A stretch of DNA of 64,000 bases from Plantibacter sp. ME-Dv--P-122b (GTDB lineage Bacteria; Actinomycetota; Actinomycetes; Actinomycetales; Microbacteriaceae). Shown here in pieces: positions 36,971 to 45,130 of the stretch. The stretch is taken from positions 620,001-684,000 of the forward strand of contig NZ_JARVSC010000001.1 of the NCBI RefSeq assembly GCF_030209375.1, read 5' to 3'. Position 1 is the stretch's first letter. Each line of letters begins with the position of its first letter. The translations under genes and the position numbers were made by a program. The notes below the pieces were generated by a model, which did no database searches, was not told the origin of the DNA, and saw nothing but the letters and a program-made list of their open reading frames with translations.

Positions 36971-38741
36971 CGGTCGCCCACACGGACGGGCGACGTCGCT
37001 GCCGATCCCGGCACCGGCCGGCGGCGGGCGACTGCCGTGGCCGCTGCGACTCGGCATCCTGCTGGCGGCCGTGCTCGTGTGCGTCCTGTCGGTCGTGTTC
37101 GGCGTCGTCCAGCCGGCCGTCGCCGACGGCAACGGTCTGCCGTGGTTGGTGGGCCACCTCGCGGCGCTGGTGGCGGCAGGGCTCATCTGGTGGCTGGCTC
37201 CGACGGCCACTCCAGGCTGGGTGATCGTCGGGTACGCGCTGGCCGAGACGGCTTACATGTGGGCGTACGGCGTCGAAGCGGGCTGGCTCTGGCCGCTCCT
37301 CATGTCGATCTCCGTGCTCCCCGGGGTCGCACTCGTGTGGCTGGCCCTGGCCTTCCCTGCCGGGCGGCTGCGGCGTGGCTTCGATCGACGGCTCGTCATC
37401 ACGGCATCGGTCTACCTCGTCACCTATGCGGTCGTCACGCTCCTCGTGACACCGAACCACGTGCTCGACGTGAGCCACGAGCGGAGTCGGTACGCCGTCC
37501 TCGCGACCGGAGACGTGGCCGACGTGCTCGGTCGGGTCCACGCCGGCGTCATGGGGGCGTTCGCGGTCGTGGTCGCGGGTGTCGTGCTCCTGCGGTGGGC
37601 GCGGAGCAGTGGAGCGGCCAGACAGGTGGCCTTCATCATGCCGGTCGCGTTCGTGATGTGGCTCGTCATCGGGGTGGCGTGGTCCCTCGTCCGCCTGGGG
37701 GGATGGCCGGAGCACCTCCGGCTCGTCGTCGAGGACCTCAACGCGTTCTCGGTGGTGCTCGTTCCCGCCGCGTATGCGACGGGTCTCATCCGGATGCGGA
37801 CGATCCGCGCCAGGGCCGTGGACCTCGTGCAGACCGGACAGCTGAGCGAGACCGGCCACGACCGCTGGGACGGTGCGGTGAAGACCGTCCTCGGCGACCG
37901 CACCGCCCGACTCGTCTGGCCGGGATCGCAGCGGACCACCGGCAGGGACCCACGCGGCCGGGCGATGTCGAGCGTCGGCGAGGCGGACGCGCCGCTCGTG
38001 TACATCGAGCACGACGCGGCTCTGCTCGACAATCCGCAGTTGCTTCGTTCGGTGTCGGCGTCGCTGCGCATCATGATCGACAACGAACGACTCACCGCTG
38101 AACTCCGCCACTCGTTGCGCGAGGTGAGTCGGTCGCGGTTGCGCATCGTGCAGGCGGCCGACGAGGCGCGCCGGCGGGCGGAGCGTGACCTGCACGATGG
38201 CTCGCAGCAGCAGCTGTTCTCCGTCGCGCTGCGACTCCGGATGGCGAGCGACGCGGCACGAGCCGACGGCCAACTCGCCCTGGCCGACGGCCTCGAGACC
38301 ACCATCGACCAACTCGCGAGTGCCATCAAGGAACTGCGCGAGCTCGCTCGAGGCCTGCACCCGGCGCTCCTGGCCGAAGGCGGACTGGCGCCGGCGATCG
38401 CCGAACTCGGACGCCGGTGCACCGTCGTCACCAAGGTCACCGTCGAATTGCGCGAGCGACCCGGACAGCTCATCGAGGCGACCGTCTACTACGTCGTCTC
38501 GGAGTGTCTGGCCAACGTCACGAAGTACTCCGGGGCGTCGAGTTGCGAGGTGGTCGTCTCCGACGACCCCGACGGCGGGCTCCGGGTCGTGGTGGCTGAC
38601 GACGGCGTGGGCGGTGCCGACCCCGCGCGGGGGAGCGGGCTGCGCGGCCTCGCGGACCGGGTCGACGCCGTGGGCGGGACGATGCACGTCGAGAGCCCGA
38701 TCGGTGCGGGGACGGTCGTCTCGATCCACCTTCCCGTCTGA
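36963..38741 (+). CDS. NarL-type sensor histidine kinase with multi-helix membrane input domain
   Basis: A 592-aa kinase. The N-terminal region (about 20-270) holds around seven hydrophobic segments, so the sensor is probably membrane-embedded. A GAF-like linker region (about 300-395) is followed by the HisKA_3 dimerisation helix with phosphorylated His411 (RDLHDGSQQQ) and an HATPase domain (NVTKYSGASSCEV, DDGVGGADPARGSGLRGLADR). It ends with the standard IGAGTVVSIHLPV. Start at ATG 36963; it overlaps the response regulator gene by 8 bp. The signal is unknown. Confidence 0.92.
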   Translation: MADGRPHGRATSLPIPAPAGGGRLPWPLRLGILLAAVLVCVLSVVFGVVQPAVADGNGLPWLVGHLAALVAAGLIWWLAPTATPGWVIVGYALAETAYMWAYGVEAGWLWPLLMSISVLPGVALVWLALAFPAGRLRRGFDRRLVITASVYLVTYAVVTLLVTPNHVLDVSHERSRYAVLATGDVADVLGRVHAGVMGAFAVVVAGVVLLRWARSSGAARQVAFIMPVAFVMWLVIGVAWSLVRLGGWPEHLRLVVEDLNAFSVVLVPAAYATGLIRMRTIRARAVDLVQTGQLSETGHDRWDGAVKTVLGDRTARLVWPGSQRTTGRDPRGRAMSSVGEADAPLVYIEHDAALLDNPQLLRSVSASLRIMIDNERLTAELRHSLREVSRSRLRIVQAADEARRRAERDLHDGSQQQLFSVALRLRMASDAARADGQLALADGLETTIDQLASAIKELRELARGLHPALLAEGGLAPAIAELGRRCTVVTKVTVELRERPGQLIEATVYYVVSECLANVTKYSGASSCEVVVSDDPDGGLRVVVADDGVGGADPARGSGLRGLADRVDAVGGTMHVESPIGAGTVVSIHLPV

Positions 38742-38757
38742 TCGGGCGCGGCGCCGG

Positions 38758-39078
38758 TCAGTACAGCAGCGCCTCGCGACCCAGGCGGTAGCGTCCGCCG
38801 CTCATCGGGACGATCGGCGTGCCCTCGGCCTCGTAGTGCTCCAACGCGCGATCCTCGTGCCCCGTCGGAGGGAGACCGCCCGACCGGACGACCCGCCACC
38901 ACGGCACGGCGTGCCCGTACTGCGCCATCACGCGACCGACGCCGCGCGCGGACTTCGACCCGATGATCGACGCGACCTGGCCGTAGCTCAGGGCGCACCC
39001 CTCGGGGATGTCGGCGACCACGGCCAGCACGGCCTCGGCGAACGCCTCAGCCGAGTCCGTCGGTGACGACCCGTTCAC
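38758..39078 (-). CDS. Alkyltransferase-like protein (MGMT family, no active-site Cys)
   Basis: A 106-aa DNA-binding protein of the MGMT/ATL family. It has the winged-helix part of O6-alkylguanine-DNA alkyltransferases (SYGQVASIIGSKSARGVGRVM), but the active-site PCHR motif reads PWWR (in AVPWWRVVRSGG). It therefore cannot transfer an alkyl group and should act as an ATL protein that flags bulky O6-alkylguanine for nucleotide excision repair. It lies 4 bp downstream of the GNAT acetyltransferase gene on the same strand, so they share an operon. Confidence 0.88.
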   Translation of the reverse strand: MNGSSPTDSAEAFAEAVLAVVADIPEGCALSYGQVASIIGSKSARGVGRVMAQYGHAVPWWRVVRSGGLPPTGHEDRALEHYEAEGTPIVPMSGGRYRLGREALLY

Positions 39079-39082
39079 GGCC

Positions 39083-39535
39083 TCAGAGGCTGATGCTGCC
39101 GATGGTCTCGCCGTACTGGGTCTCGCCGACCGGGGAGAACCCGACGCGCAGGAAGAACGCCTCGGGACCGAGGTCGCCGGGCTCGTAGATGACGTTGACG
39201 TGGTCGAAGCCGCGCTGCTTGGCCTCCTCGATGAGCGAGGCGACCGCGAACCGGCCGACGCCGCGGCCCTGGTCGTCTGCGTCGACGTTGATGCGCCACA
39301 GGGCGGAGCGGAACTCCTCTTGCGTCGACTCGTGGTCGAAGTTGGCGGAGATGAAGCCGACGACCTCGTCGCCGTCGAGGATGACGCGCTGCCAGGAGGT
39401 GGCAGGGTTCACGACCGCGGCGGCGACCGCGTAGGACACCGGGGCGATGAACTGCTCCTGCCCGGGTTTCATGGTGAGCGCGTTGACCGCCACGATCGTC
39501 GATGCGGACAGTTCTTCCAGACGCAACTCAGCCAT
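39083..39535 (-). CDS. GNAT family N-acetyltransferase
   Basis: A 150-aa acetyltransferase. The acetyl-CoA binding motif appears as DDQGRGVGRFAVASLIEEAKQRGFDHVNVIYEPGDLGPEAFFLRVGF, the classic Q/RxxGxG/A motif followed by the GNAT strand 5/helix 4. The N-terminus is MAELRLEELSASTIVAVNAL. The substrate cannot be predicted. It is the first gene of a two-gene minus-strand operon with the ATL protein and is divergent from icd. Confidence 0.88.
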   Translation of the reverse strand: MAELRLEELSASTIVAVNALTMKPGQEQFIAPVSYAVAAAVVNPATSWQRVILDGDEVVGFISANFDHESTQEEFRSALWRINVDADDQGRGVGRFAVASLIEEAKQRGFDHVNVIYEPGDLGPEAFFLRVGFSPVGETQYGETIGSISL

Positions 39536-39663
39536 GAGCCCAGGCTAACCTGTCCGGCGGACCGCGGATAGTCCGTCAGACAGCCGACACGCTGCTCGTG
39601 GGGACATCCACGGCCGACCCACAGGCGGGGAGCGGGGCGCCCGCGTGCCGCCGGATCCAACTG

Positions 39664-39699
39664 TCTCGATGTCAAGAGACCTGGCCGGTCTTGTAAGCT
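39664..39699 (+). promoter_or_regulatory. icd promoter region with a palindromic operator candidate
   Basis: A -10-like TAAGCT (39694-39699) sits within TTGTAAGCT, which also occurs at the ROK operon promoter. The 14-bp imperfect palindrome TCTCGATGTCAAGA (39664-39677) lies where the -35 box would be, so a bound protein would block RNA polymerase. The remaining 39536-39819 gap shows no gene. Confidence 0.45.
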
Positions 39700-39819
39700 A
39701 GGTCGTGGCCGTGCCGTCCACCTTTCGGATGCGGTCTCCTCCATGCCATGCGGAGCACTCCACCGCGTGCGCACCTCCGTAGGCCGCTCGGCTCAGGGCG
39801 GCATCAGAAAGGACAACCA

Positions 39820-41034
39820 GTGTCGAAGATCAAGGTCGAAGGCACCGTCGTCGAACTCGACGGCGATGAGATGACTCGCATCATCTGGCAGTTCATCAAG
39901 GACTCGCTCATCCACCCCTACCTCGATGTGAACCTCGAGTACTACGACCTCGGCATCGAGAAGCGTGACGAGACGGACGACCAGATCACGATCGACGCCG
40001 CGCACGCCATCCAGAAGCACGGCGTCGGCGTCAAGTGCGCCACCATCACCCCTGACGAGGCACGTGTCGAGGAGTTCGGTCTCAAGAAGATGTGGCGGAG
40101 CCCGAACGGCACCATCCGCAACATCCTCGGCGGCGTCATCTTCCGCGAGCCCATCATCATCTCGAACATCCCGCGTCTCGTGCCCGGATGGAACAAGCCG
40201 ATCATCATCGGCCGCCACGCCTTCGGCGACCAGTACCGCGCGACCGACTTCCTGTTCAAGGGCGAGGGCAAGCTCACGGTCGAGTTCACGCCCGACGACG
40301 GCTCGGAGCCGCAGAAGTTCGAGGTCTTCCAGTCGCCCGGCGACGGCATCGCACAGGTGCAGTACAACCTCGACGCGTCGATCCGCGACTTCGCGCGAGC
40401 GAGCCTCAACTACGGCTTGAACCGCAACTACCCGGTGTACCTCTCCACGAAGAACACCATCCTCAAGGCCTACGACGGCCGGTTCAAGGACATCTTCCAG
40501 GAGATCTTCGACGCGGAGTTCAAGGAGCGGTTCGAGGCTGCCGGCATCACCTACGAGCACCGCCTCATCGACGACATGGTCGCCTCGGCCATGAAGTGGG
40601 AGGGCGGCTACGTCTGGGCCTGCAAGAACTACGACGGCGACGTGCAGTCCGACACCGTGGCGCAGGGCTTCGGCTCGCTCGGCCTCATGACGAGCGTGCT
40701 GGCCACGCCCGACGGCAAGATCGTGGAGGCGGAGGCCGCACACGGCACCGTCACGCGTCACTACCGCCAGCACCAGCAGGGCAAGCCCACGTCGACGAAC
40801 CCGATCGCCTCGATCTTCGCGTGGACCCGTGGCCTGCAGCACCGAGGCGTGCTCGACGGCAACCAGGAGCTCATCGAGTTCGCGGCGACCCTCGAGGACG
40901 TCGTCATCAAGACGGTCGAGTCCGGTGCCATGACGAAGGACCTCGCGCTCCTCGTCGGCCCCGACCAGGCCTACCAGACGACCGAGGAGTTCCTCGAGAC
41001 CATCTCGGCGAACCTCAAGGCGCGCCTGGCCTGA
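39820..41034 (+). CDS. icd: Isocitrate dehydrogenase (NADP-dependent), dimeric eukaryotic-like type
   Basis: A 404-aa enzyme that oxidatively decarboxylates isocitrate to 2-oxoglutarate. It begins [27 protein letters not shown]; the substrate loop [17 protein letters not shown] and the motif [29 protein letters not shown] are present. This is the homodimeric type II form (about 400 aa), different from the 740-aa monomeric form of Corynebacterium. The start is GTG 39820, because AAAGGA lies 8 nt upstream and homologues begin with this MSKIKVEG sequence. A strong terminator follows. Confidence 0.96.
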   Translation: MSKIKVEGTVVELDGDEMTRIIWQFIKDSLIHPYLDVNLEYYDLGIEKRDETDDQITIDAAHAIQKHGVGVKCATITPDEARVEEFGLKKMWRSPNGTIRNILGGVIFREPIIISNIPRLVPGWNKPIIIGRHAFGDQYRATDFLFKGEGKLTVEFTPDDGSEPQKFEVFQSPGDGIAQVQYNLDASIRDFARASLNYGLNRNYPVYLSTKNTILKAYDGRFKDIFQEIFDAEFKERFEAAGITYEHRLIDDMVASAMKWEGGYVWACKNYDGDVQSDTVAQGFGSLGLMTSVLATPDGKIVEAEAAHGTVTRHYRQHQQGKPTSTNPIASIFAWTRGLQHRGVLDGNQELIEFAATLEDVVIKTVESGAMTKDLALLVGPDQAYQTTEEFLETISANLKARLA

Positions 41035-41065
41035 TGACGTCGGCCTGACCGACACCAGCACCACA

Positions 41066-41105
41066 CGGACGGGGTCCGGGAGCACACGCTCCCGGGCCCC
41101 GTCCG
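41066..41105 (+). terminator. Hairpin terminator after icd
   Basis: A 17-bp stem (41066-41082 with 41089-41105, one G-T pair) and a CACACG loop, 31 bp after the stop. Confidence 0.9.
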
Positions 41106-41141
41106 CCGTTCGGGTCTCGACGCCGGTCCGAGCCGTCGTGT

Positions 41142-41164
41142 TAGCGTCGAGGGACCACCTCGAC
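41142..41164 (+). promoter_or_regulatory. Possible promoter and operator of the sugar ABC importer
   Basis: A -10-like TAGCGT (41142-41147) is overlapped on its downstream side by a 7-bp inverted repeat GTCGAGG (41146-41152) / CCTCGAC (41158-41164) with a 5-nt spacer. It lies about 20 nt before the ATG at 41184 and is a candidate repressor site. Confidence 0.4.
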
Positions 41165-41183
41165 GACGACGTGAGGACCATCG

Positions 41184-42521
41184 ATGTCACCGATGACGAG
41201 AAGACAGTTGCTCGCCTGGGCTGCAGCGGGTGGTGCGACCGCGCTCCTGGCGGGCTGTTCCACCCCGGGGACGGTGTCACCGAACACCGGTCCGACGATC
41301 GCCCCGGCCGCCGCCGGCGAACGGATCACGCTCACCTACTGGGCCTGGTTGAAGGACCTCCAGAAGGTCGCGGACGTCTGGAACGCCGACCACCCGAACG
41401 TGCAGGTCGAGGCGGTCTGGATCCCCGGAGGCAACGACGGTGGGTATCAGAAGCTCTACTCGGCGCTCGCCGCGGGTGGTGGTCCGGACCTCGCGCAGGT
41501 CGAGATGCGGACGCTCCCCGAGTTCCTGCTCGTGAACGGGTTGGTCGACCTCCGGCGCTACGGTGCGGACGAGGTCGCATCGCGATACAACGAGACCCTC
41601 TGGAACCAGGTCTCCTACGTCGACGGGGTCTACGGGATCCCGCAGGACTCCGGTCCGATGGCGCTCTACTACCGCCCGGACCTGCTCGACCGGGTGGGTG
41701 CGAAGCCACCGGCCACGTGGGACGACTGGTTCCAGGTGGCGGGGGCGGTCCGCGAGGCCGGCATGTACCTGGATTGCTTCGCCCTCGACGACGCGTCGTG
41801 GTTCGCGGCGATGGCGACCCAGGCCGGCGCGTCCTGGTTCCGCGTCGACGGCGACCGGTGGATCGTGGACATGACGGACGACGCGACTCTGGAGACGGCC
41901 CGGTTCTTCGACCGGGCCATCGACGAGGGCGTCATGACCACCTCCTACAGCCAGTTCTCGCCGGCCTGGTTCGCCGCTGCAGCGAAGGACTCGATCGCGT
42001 CGCTCGCCGGAGCCAGCTGGGGAGACGCCCTCCTCCAGGGTGTCTCGGGGGCCGAGGGCAAGTGGCGGGTCGCGCCGTTGCCGCGGTGGGGGAGCGAGGG
42101 GTACGGCTCGACCTTCCAGGGCGGGTCCACGGCCGCCGTCCTGGCGAACAGCGCCCACCCGAGGGAGGCGCTCGAATTCGCCGTGTGGATGACCACGAGC
42201 GACGCCGGCATCGACGCCATGATCGAACACTCCGGCATCGGGTGGTCGCCGAACGACGCCTACATCGGCGAGCGCCGGCAGCAGCCGAGCGAGTTCTTCG
42301 GTGGCCAGAACTACAACGAGGAGGTCTTTGTGCCGGCGGCCAAGGAACAGAACAACGAGTGGCAGTGGTGGCCGCTGACGCAGCAGACCTTCAACATCCT
42401 CGCCGACGGGTTCCGGGCCAAGGCCTCGGGCGGCACCCTCGTGGATGCCGTGGTGCAGGGGCAGCGCGACGTCATCACCGCGTTCCGCAACAAGGGCCTG
42501 CGGATCGAGGCGGCATCGTGA
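41184..42521 (+). CDS. Sugar ABC transporter substrate-binding lipoprotein
   Basis: A 445-aa extracellular binding protein of the family 1 solute-binding type. The signal peptide has twin arginines (TRRQLLAWAAAGGATALLAGC) with lipidation at Cys25. The mature part has the usual TLTYWAW start, AGGGPDLAQVEMRTLPEFLLVNGLVDL, YGIPQDSGPMALYYRPDLLD and FQGGSTAAVLANSAHPREALEF. It should capture a sugar or oligosaccharide outside the membrane; the exact substrate is unknown. Its stop overlaps the GTG of the first permease (GTGA). Confidence 0.93.
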   Translation: MSPMTRRQLLAWAAAGGATALLAGCSTPGTVSPNTGPTIAPAAAGERITLTYWAWLKDLQKVADVWNADHPNVQVEAVWIPGGNDGGYQKLYSALAAGGGPDLAQVEMRTLPEFLLVNGLVDLRRYGADEVASRYNETLWNQVSYVDGVYGIPQDSGPMALYYRPDLLDRVGAKPPATWDDWFQVAGAVREAGMYLDCFALDDASWFAAMATQAGASWFRVDGDRWIVDMTDDATLETARFFDRAIDEGVMTTSYSQFSPAWFAAAAKDSIASLAGASWGDALLQGVSGAEGKWRVAPLPRWGSEGYGSTFQGGSTAAVLANSAHPREALEFAVWMTTSDAGIDAMIEHSGIGWSPNDAYIGERRQQPSEFFGGQNYNEEVFVPAAKEQNNEWQWWPLTQQTFNILADGFRAKASGGTLVDAVVQGQRDVITAFRNKGLRIEAAS

Positions 42522-43471
42522 GCGCCGTCACGGAACGCCCGGCGCGTGGTGTGGCGGACGACCCGTCGCGGTCGGGAGCGCAGCGCCGGCGCCGGACGTC
42601 GGCCGTGGCCCCGTGGGTCCTCCTCGGACCCTTCCTGGCGCTGTTCGTCCTCACCTTCATCCTGCCGATCATCGTCGCGATCGGTAGCAGCTTCCTCCGG
42701 GTCTCACGGAGGGGCGTCTTCGGTGAGGAGGGCGTCACCACCGAGTTCGCGTGGTTCTCCAACTACGCCCAGGCGCTGGAGAACGGCAACTTCATCGCCT
42801 CGATCGGGCGGATGCTCCTCTTCGGGGTCGTGCAGGTCACGGTCATGATCGCGCTGTGCACCCTGCTGGCGCTCCTCCTCGAGTCCGCCTCCGCGAAGTG
42901 GCCCGGGTTCTTCCGGGCCGTGTACTTCCTGCCCTACGGCATCCCCGGCGTGATCGCGACGATCCTCTGGTCGTTCCTCTACGTCCCGGGACTCAGCCCG
43001 ATCATCGACATCGCCGGGGCGATGGGGATCGAGCTCGACTTCCTCGGCGCAGGCACCGTGCTCTGGTCCATCGCCAACATCGTGACGTGGACCTACACCG
43101 GCTACAACATGATGATCGTCGTCGCCCAGTTGAAGGCCATCCCCGGCGAGGTCTACGAAGCTGCGAAGGTCGACGGCGCCGGGCCGTTCCGCGTCGCAGT
43201 GAGCATCCAGCTCCCGCTCATCCGGCCGGCGCTCATCCTCACGACCGTGTTCTCCATCATCGGCACGCTCCAGCTCTTCGCCGAGCCCCAGGTGCTGCAG
43301 ACCGTGTCGCCCGCGATCGACAACGAGTACACGCCGAACCTCAGCGCCTACACGACCGCGTTCGCCTACAACGACTACAACGTCGCCGCAGCGCAGGCGG
43401 TGCTCATCGCCGTGGTCGCGTTCGCGCTGTCGTTCATCTTCCTGCGCCTGACGTCGAGGAGGGCATCATGA
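42518..43471 (+). CDS. Sugar ABC transporter permease (MalF/UgpA type)
   Basis: A 317-aa permease with six hydrophobic segments. It starts near the charged SGAQRRRRTSAVAPWVLLGPFLALFVLTF helix and carries the cytoplasmic EAA loop EVYEAAKVDGAGPFRVAVSIQLPLIRPAL that docks to the ATPase. The start is GTG 42518, coupled to the binding-protein gene. The second permease starts 4 bp before its stop. The importer lacks its own ATPase here, which is usual because a shared MsiK-type ATPase serves many sugar importers in actinobacteria. Confidence 0.92.
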   Translation: MSAVTERPARGVADDPSRSGAQRRRRTSAVAPWVLLGPFLALFVLTFILPIIVAIGSSFLRVSRRGVFGEEGVTTEFAWFSNYAQALENGNFIASIGRMLLFGVVQVTVMIALCTLLALLLESASAKWPGFFRAVYFLPYGIPGVIATILWSFLYVPGLSPIIDIAGAMGIELDFLGAGTVLWSIANIVTWTYTGYNMMIVVAQLKAIPGEVYEAAKVDGAGPFRVAVSIQLPLIRPALILTTVFSIIGTLQLFAEPQVLQTVSPAIDNEYTPNLSAYTTAFAYNDYNVAAAQAVLIAVVAFALSFIFLRLTSRRAS

Positions 43472-44385
43472 GCGAGACCCGGAGCATCACGACCGCGACC
43501 TTGTCGAAGCGAGCCCAGCGGCTGAGCGACCAGCAGGGACGCCCGGGTGGGTCCAGGGGGATGCGGGTGCTCGTGACGGGCATCCTCGTCGTCGTCGCGG
43601 TCTACTTCCTGGTGCCGGTGTACTGGGTGGTGATCGCTGCGACCAAGAGCACCGAGGACCTGTTCGGGAGCAACGGCTTCCTCCTCGGCGCCGAGTTCTC
43701 GTTGTGGTCGAACCTGCACGAGGTGCTCACCTACGACGGCGGCATCTTCGTCCGCTGGTTCGGCAACTCGGTGCTCTACGCAGGCGTGGGAGCCCTCATC
43801 GCGACCTACCTCGCCGCCGCAGGTGGGTACGCGCTCGCGAAGTACCGGTTCCGCGGGCGCAACCTCGTCTTCGGCACCATCCTCGGCGGGGTCTTGGTCC
43901 CGGGGACGGCGACGGCGCTCCCGCTGTTCCTGCTCTTCAGCCAGATGGGACTCGCGAACACGTACTGGTCGGTGCTCCTGCCGTCGCTCGTCTCGCCGTT
44001 CGGGTTGTTCCTCTGCCGGATCTACGCCGACGCGACGATCGACGACTCGCTCATCGAGGCGGCACGGATCGACGGCGCGAGCGAGCTGCGGATCTTCCAC
44101 ACCGTGGGGCTGAAAATCCTCACGCCCGCGCTCGTCACCGTCTTCCTCTTCCAACTCGTCGGGATCTGGAACAACTACTTCCTGCCGCTCGTCATGCTGT
44201 CCGACAGCACCCTGTACCCGATCACCCTGGGCCTCAACAACTGGCGGAGCCAGGTCGACCGACTGCCGGAGTTCTACGAGCTGACGACCGGCGGTGCGTT
44301 GTTGTCGATCATCCCGTTGGCGATCGCGATGATCGTGCTGCAGCGCTTCTGGCGTGGTGGCCTCACCGAGGGATCCGTGAAGTAA
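43468..44385 (+). CDS. Sugar ABC transporter permease (MalG/UgpE type)
   Basis: A 305-aa permease with six hydrophobic segments, partner of the preceding permease. The EAA loop is SLIEAARIDGASELRIFHTVGLKILTPAL. The ATG at 43468 overlaps the stop of the first permease (ATGA). The N-terminal 30 residues are polar and basic. A 16-bp stem terminator follows, so the operon is binding protein plus two permeases only. Confidence 0.92.
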   Translation: MSETRSITTATLSKRAQRLSDQQGRPGGSRGMRVLVTGILVVVAVYFLVPVYWVVIAATKSTEDLFGSNGFLLGAEFSLWSNLHEVLTYDGGIFVRWFGNSVLYAGVGALIATYLAAAGGYALAKYRFRGRNLVFGTILGGVLVPGTATALPLFLLFSQMGLANTYWSVLLPSLVSPFGLFLCRIYADATIDDSLIEAARIDGASELRIFHTVGLKILTPALVTVFLFQLVGIWNNYFLPLVMLSDSTLYPITLGLNNWRSQVDRLPEFYELTTGGALLSIIPLAIAMIVLQRFWRGGLTEGSVK

Positions 44386-44403
44386 CCGACGGCCCGGAGA
44401 CGG

Positions 44404-44439
44404 CGACGGGCCCCGGATCAGCCGATCCGGGGCCCGTCG
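44404..44439. terminator. Bidirectional hairpin terminator
   Basis: A perfect 16-bp stem (44404-44419 with 44424-44439) and an AGCC loop between the plus-strand importer operon and the minus-strand lipoprotein gene. Both genes converge on it. Confidence 0.9.
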
Positions 44440-44453
44440 TCAGTCGTGTCGAG

Positions 44454-44867
44454 CTAGAGGCTGCAGGTGTTGCCGAGCGTGGTGAACTCGTCCTGGAGCT
44501 TCGTGAGCGAATCGGTGAGCCCGGTCTGGTCGACGTTCTGCGGGTCGTCGACGGCGGTCTTCGCGACGTCGATGAAGTCGTTGAGGGCCTTCACCGAGTC
44601 GTTCGCCGCGGTCTTCACCTCGTCGTTCGTGACCTTGTCGGCCGCCGCCTTGAACGTTCCGGAGAAGTCGTCGAGCTGGCTGACGGCCGCCTCGGGGTCG
44701 GAGGAGAGCGAGCTCAGGCCCGACTGCAGCTGCGAAGCCGACTCCGTCACCTCGGACTGGATGAGCTTGCACGCATCCTCTTTGCTCTGGGCGCCGCCGG
44801 CACAGCCGGTGAGGAGCAGGCCCGAGATGGCGATCGCGCCGAGGAATGCTGCTGCGTTCTTCTTCAT
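44454..44867 (-). CDS. Small helical lipoprotein of unknown function
   Basis: A 137-aa protein. The signal peptide MKKNAAAFLGAIAISGLLLTGC ends in a lipobox with lipidation at Cys22. The mature region is charged and predicted helical (SKEDACKLIQSEVTESASQLQ ... LNDFIDVAKTAVDDPQ), with a Cys near each end (about 33 and 135) that could form one disulfide. Not recognised beyond 'lipoprotein'. It is monocistronic, followed by the shared terminator, and divergent from the ROK-nagB operon. Confidence 0.8.
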   Translation of the reverse strand: MKKNAAAFLGAIAISGLLLTGCAGGAQSKEDACKLIQSEVTESASQLQSGLSSLSSDPEAAVSQLDDFSGTFKAAADKVTNDEVKTAANDSVKALNDFIDVAKTAVDDPQNVDQTGLTDSLTKLQDEFTTLGNTCSL

Positions 44868-45022
44868 GGTGGTGTGATTCCCCCGTGTTCGGTGCCCGGG
44901 ACGGGCCCGCCCGCGCGCTGCGGGTCGGCCTCCAGGCTACCCGGTGGAGCCCGCCACCCGCAGGCGGGTGCCGCCCGATCCTGATGAGCCGTCGTCGTCG
45001 ACGTGGACGCGGGCGCCGTTTA

Positions 45023-45043
45023 TTTGTAAGCTTGGCGAACAAA
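45023..45043 (+). promoter_or_regulatory. Palindromic operator candidate in the ROK-nagB promoter
   Basis: A 21-bp site of the form TTTGT-NN-GC-NNN-GC-NN-ACAAA. The arms TTTGT..GC and GC..ACAAA are perfect inverted repeats. The -10-like TAAGCT (45027-45032) lies inside it, so a bound repressor would block transcription. The shape resembles operators of ROK-family sugar repressors; the regulator is not encoded here. Confidence 0.5.
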
Positions 45044-45088
45044 CCGGTGGTGCGAGCGGGTCGCACCACGGATCGAAGGAACCACAGT

Positions 45089-45130
45089 ATGCAGACGCGC
45101 CACGACGCCCTCCGGAGACGAACCGCGTGA
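45089..45130 (+). CDS. 13-codon leader ORF coupled to the ROK kinase gene
   Basis: ATG at 45089 with GAAGGA 8 nt upstream; the product is MQTRHDALRRRTA, four of whose 13 residues are Arg. Its TGA overlaps the kinase GTG start (GTGA at 45127-45130), while the kinase start has no good ribosome site of its own. This suggests the kinase is translated by re-initiation after the leader. Confidence 0.5.
   Translation: MQTRHDALRRRTA

Noticed and set aside
41184-44385. Incomplete transporter operon caused by loss of the ATPase gene
   Set aside because: Sugar importers without a linked ATPase are normal in actinobacteria, which use a shared MsiK-type ATPase.
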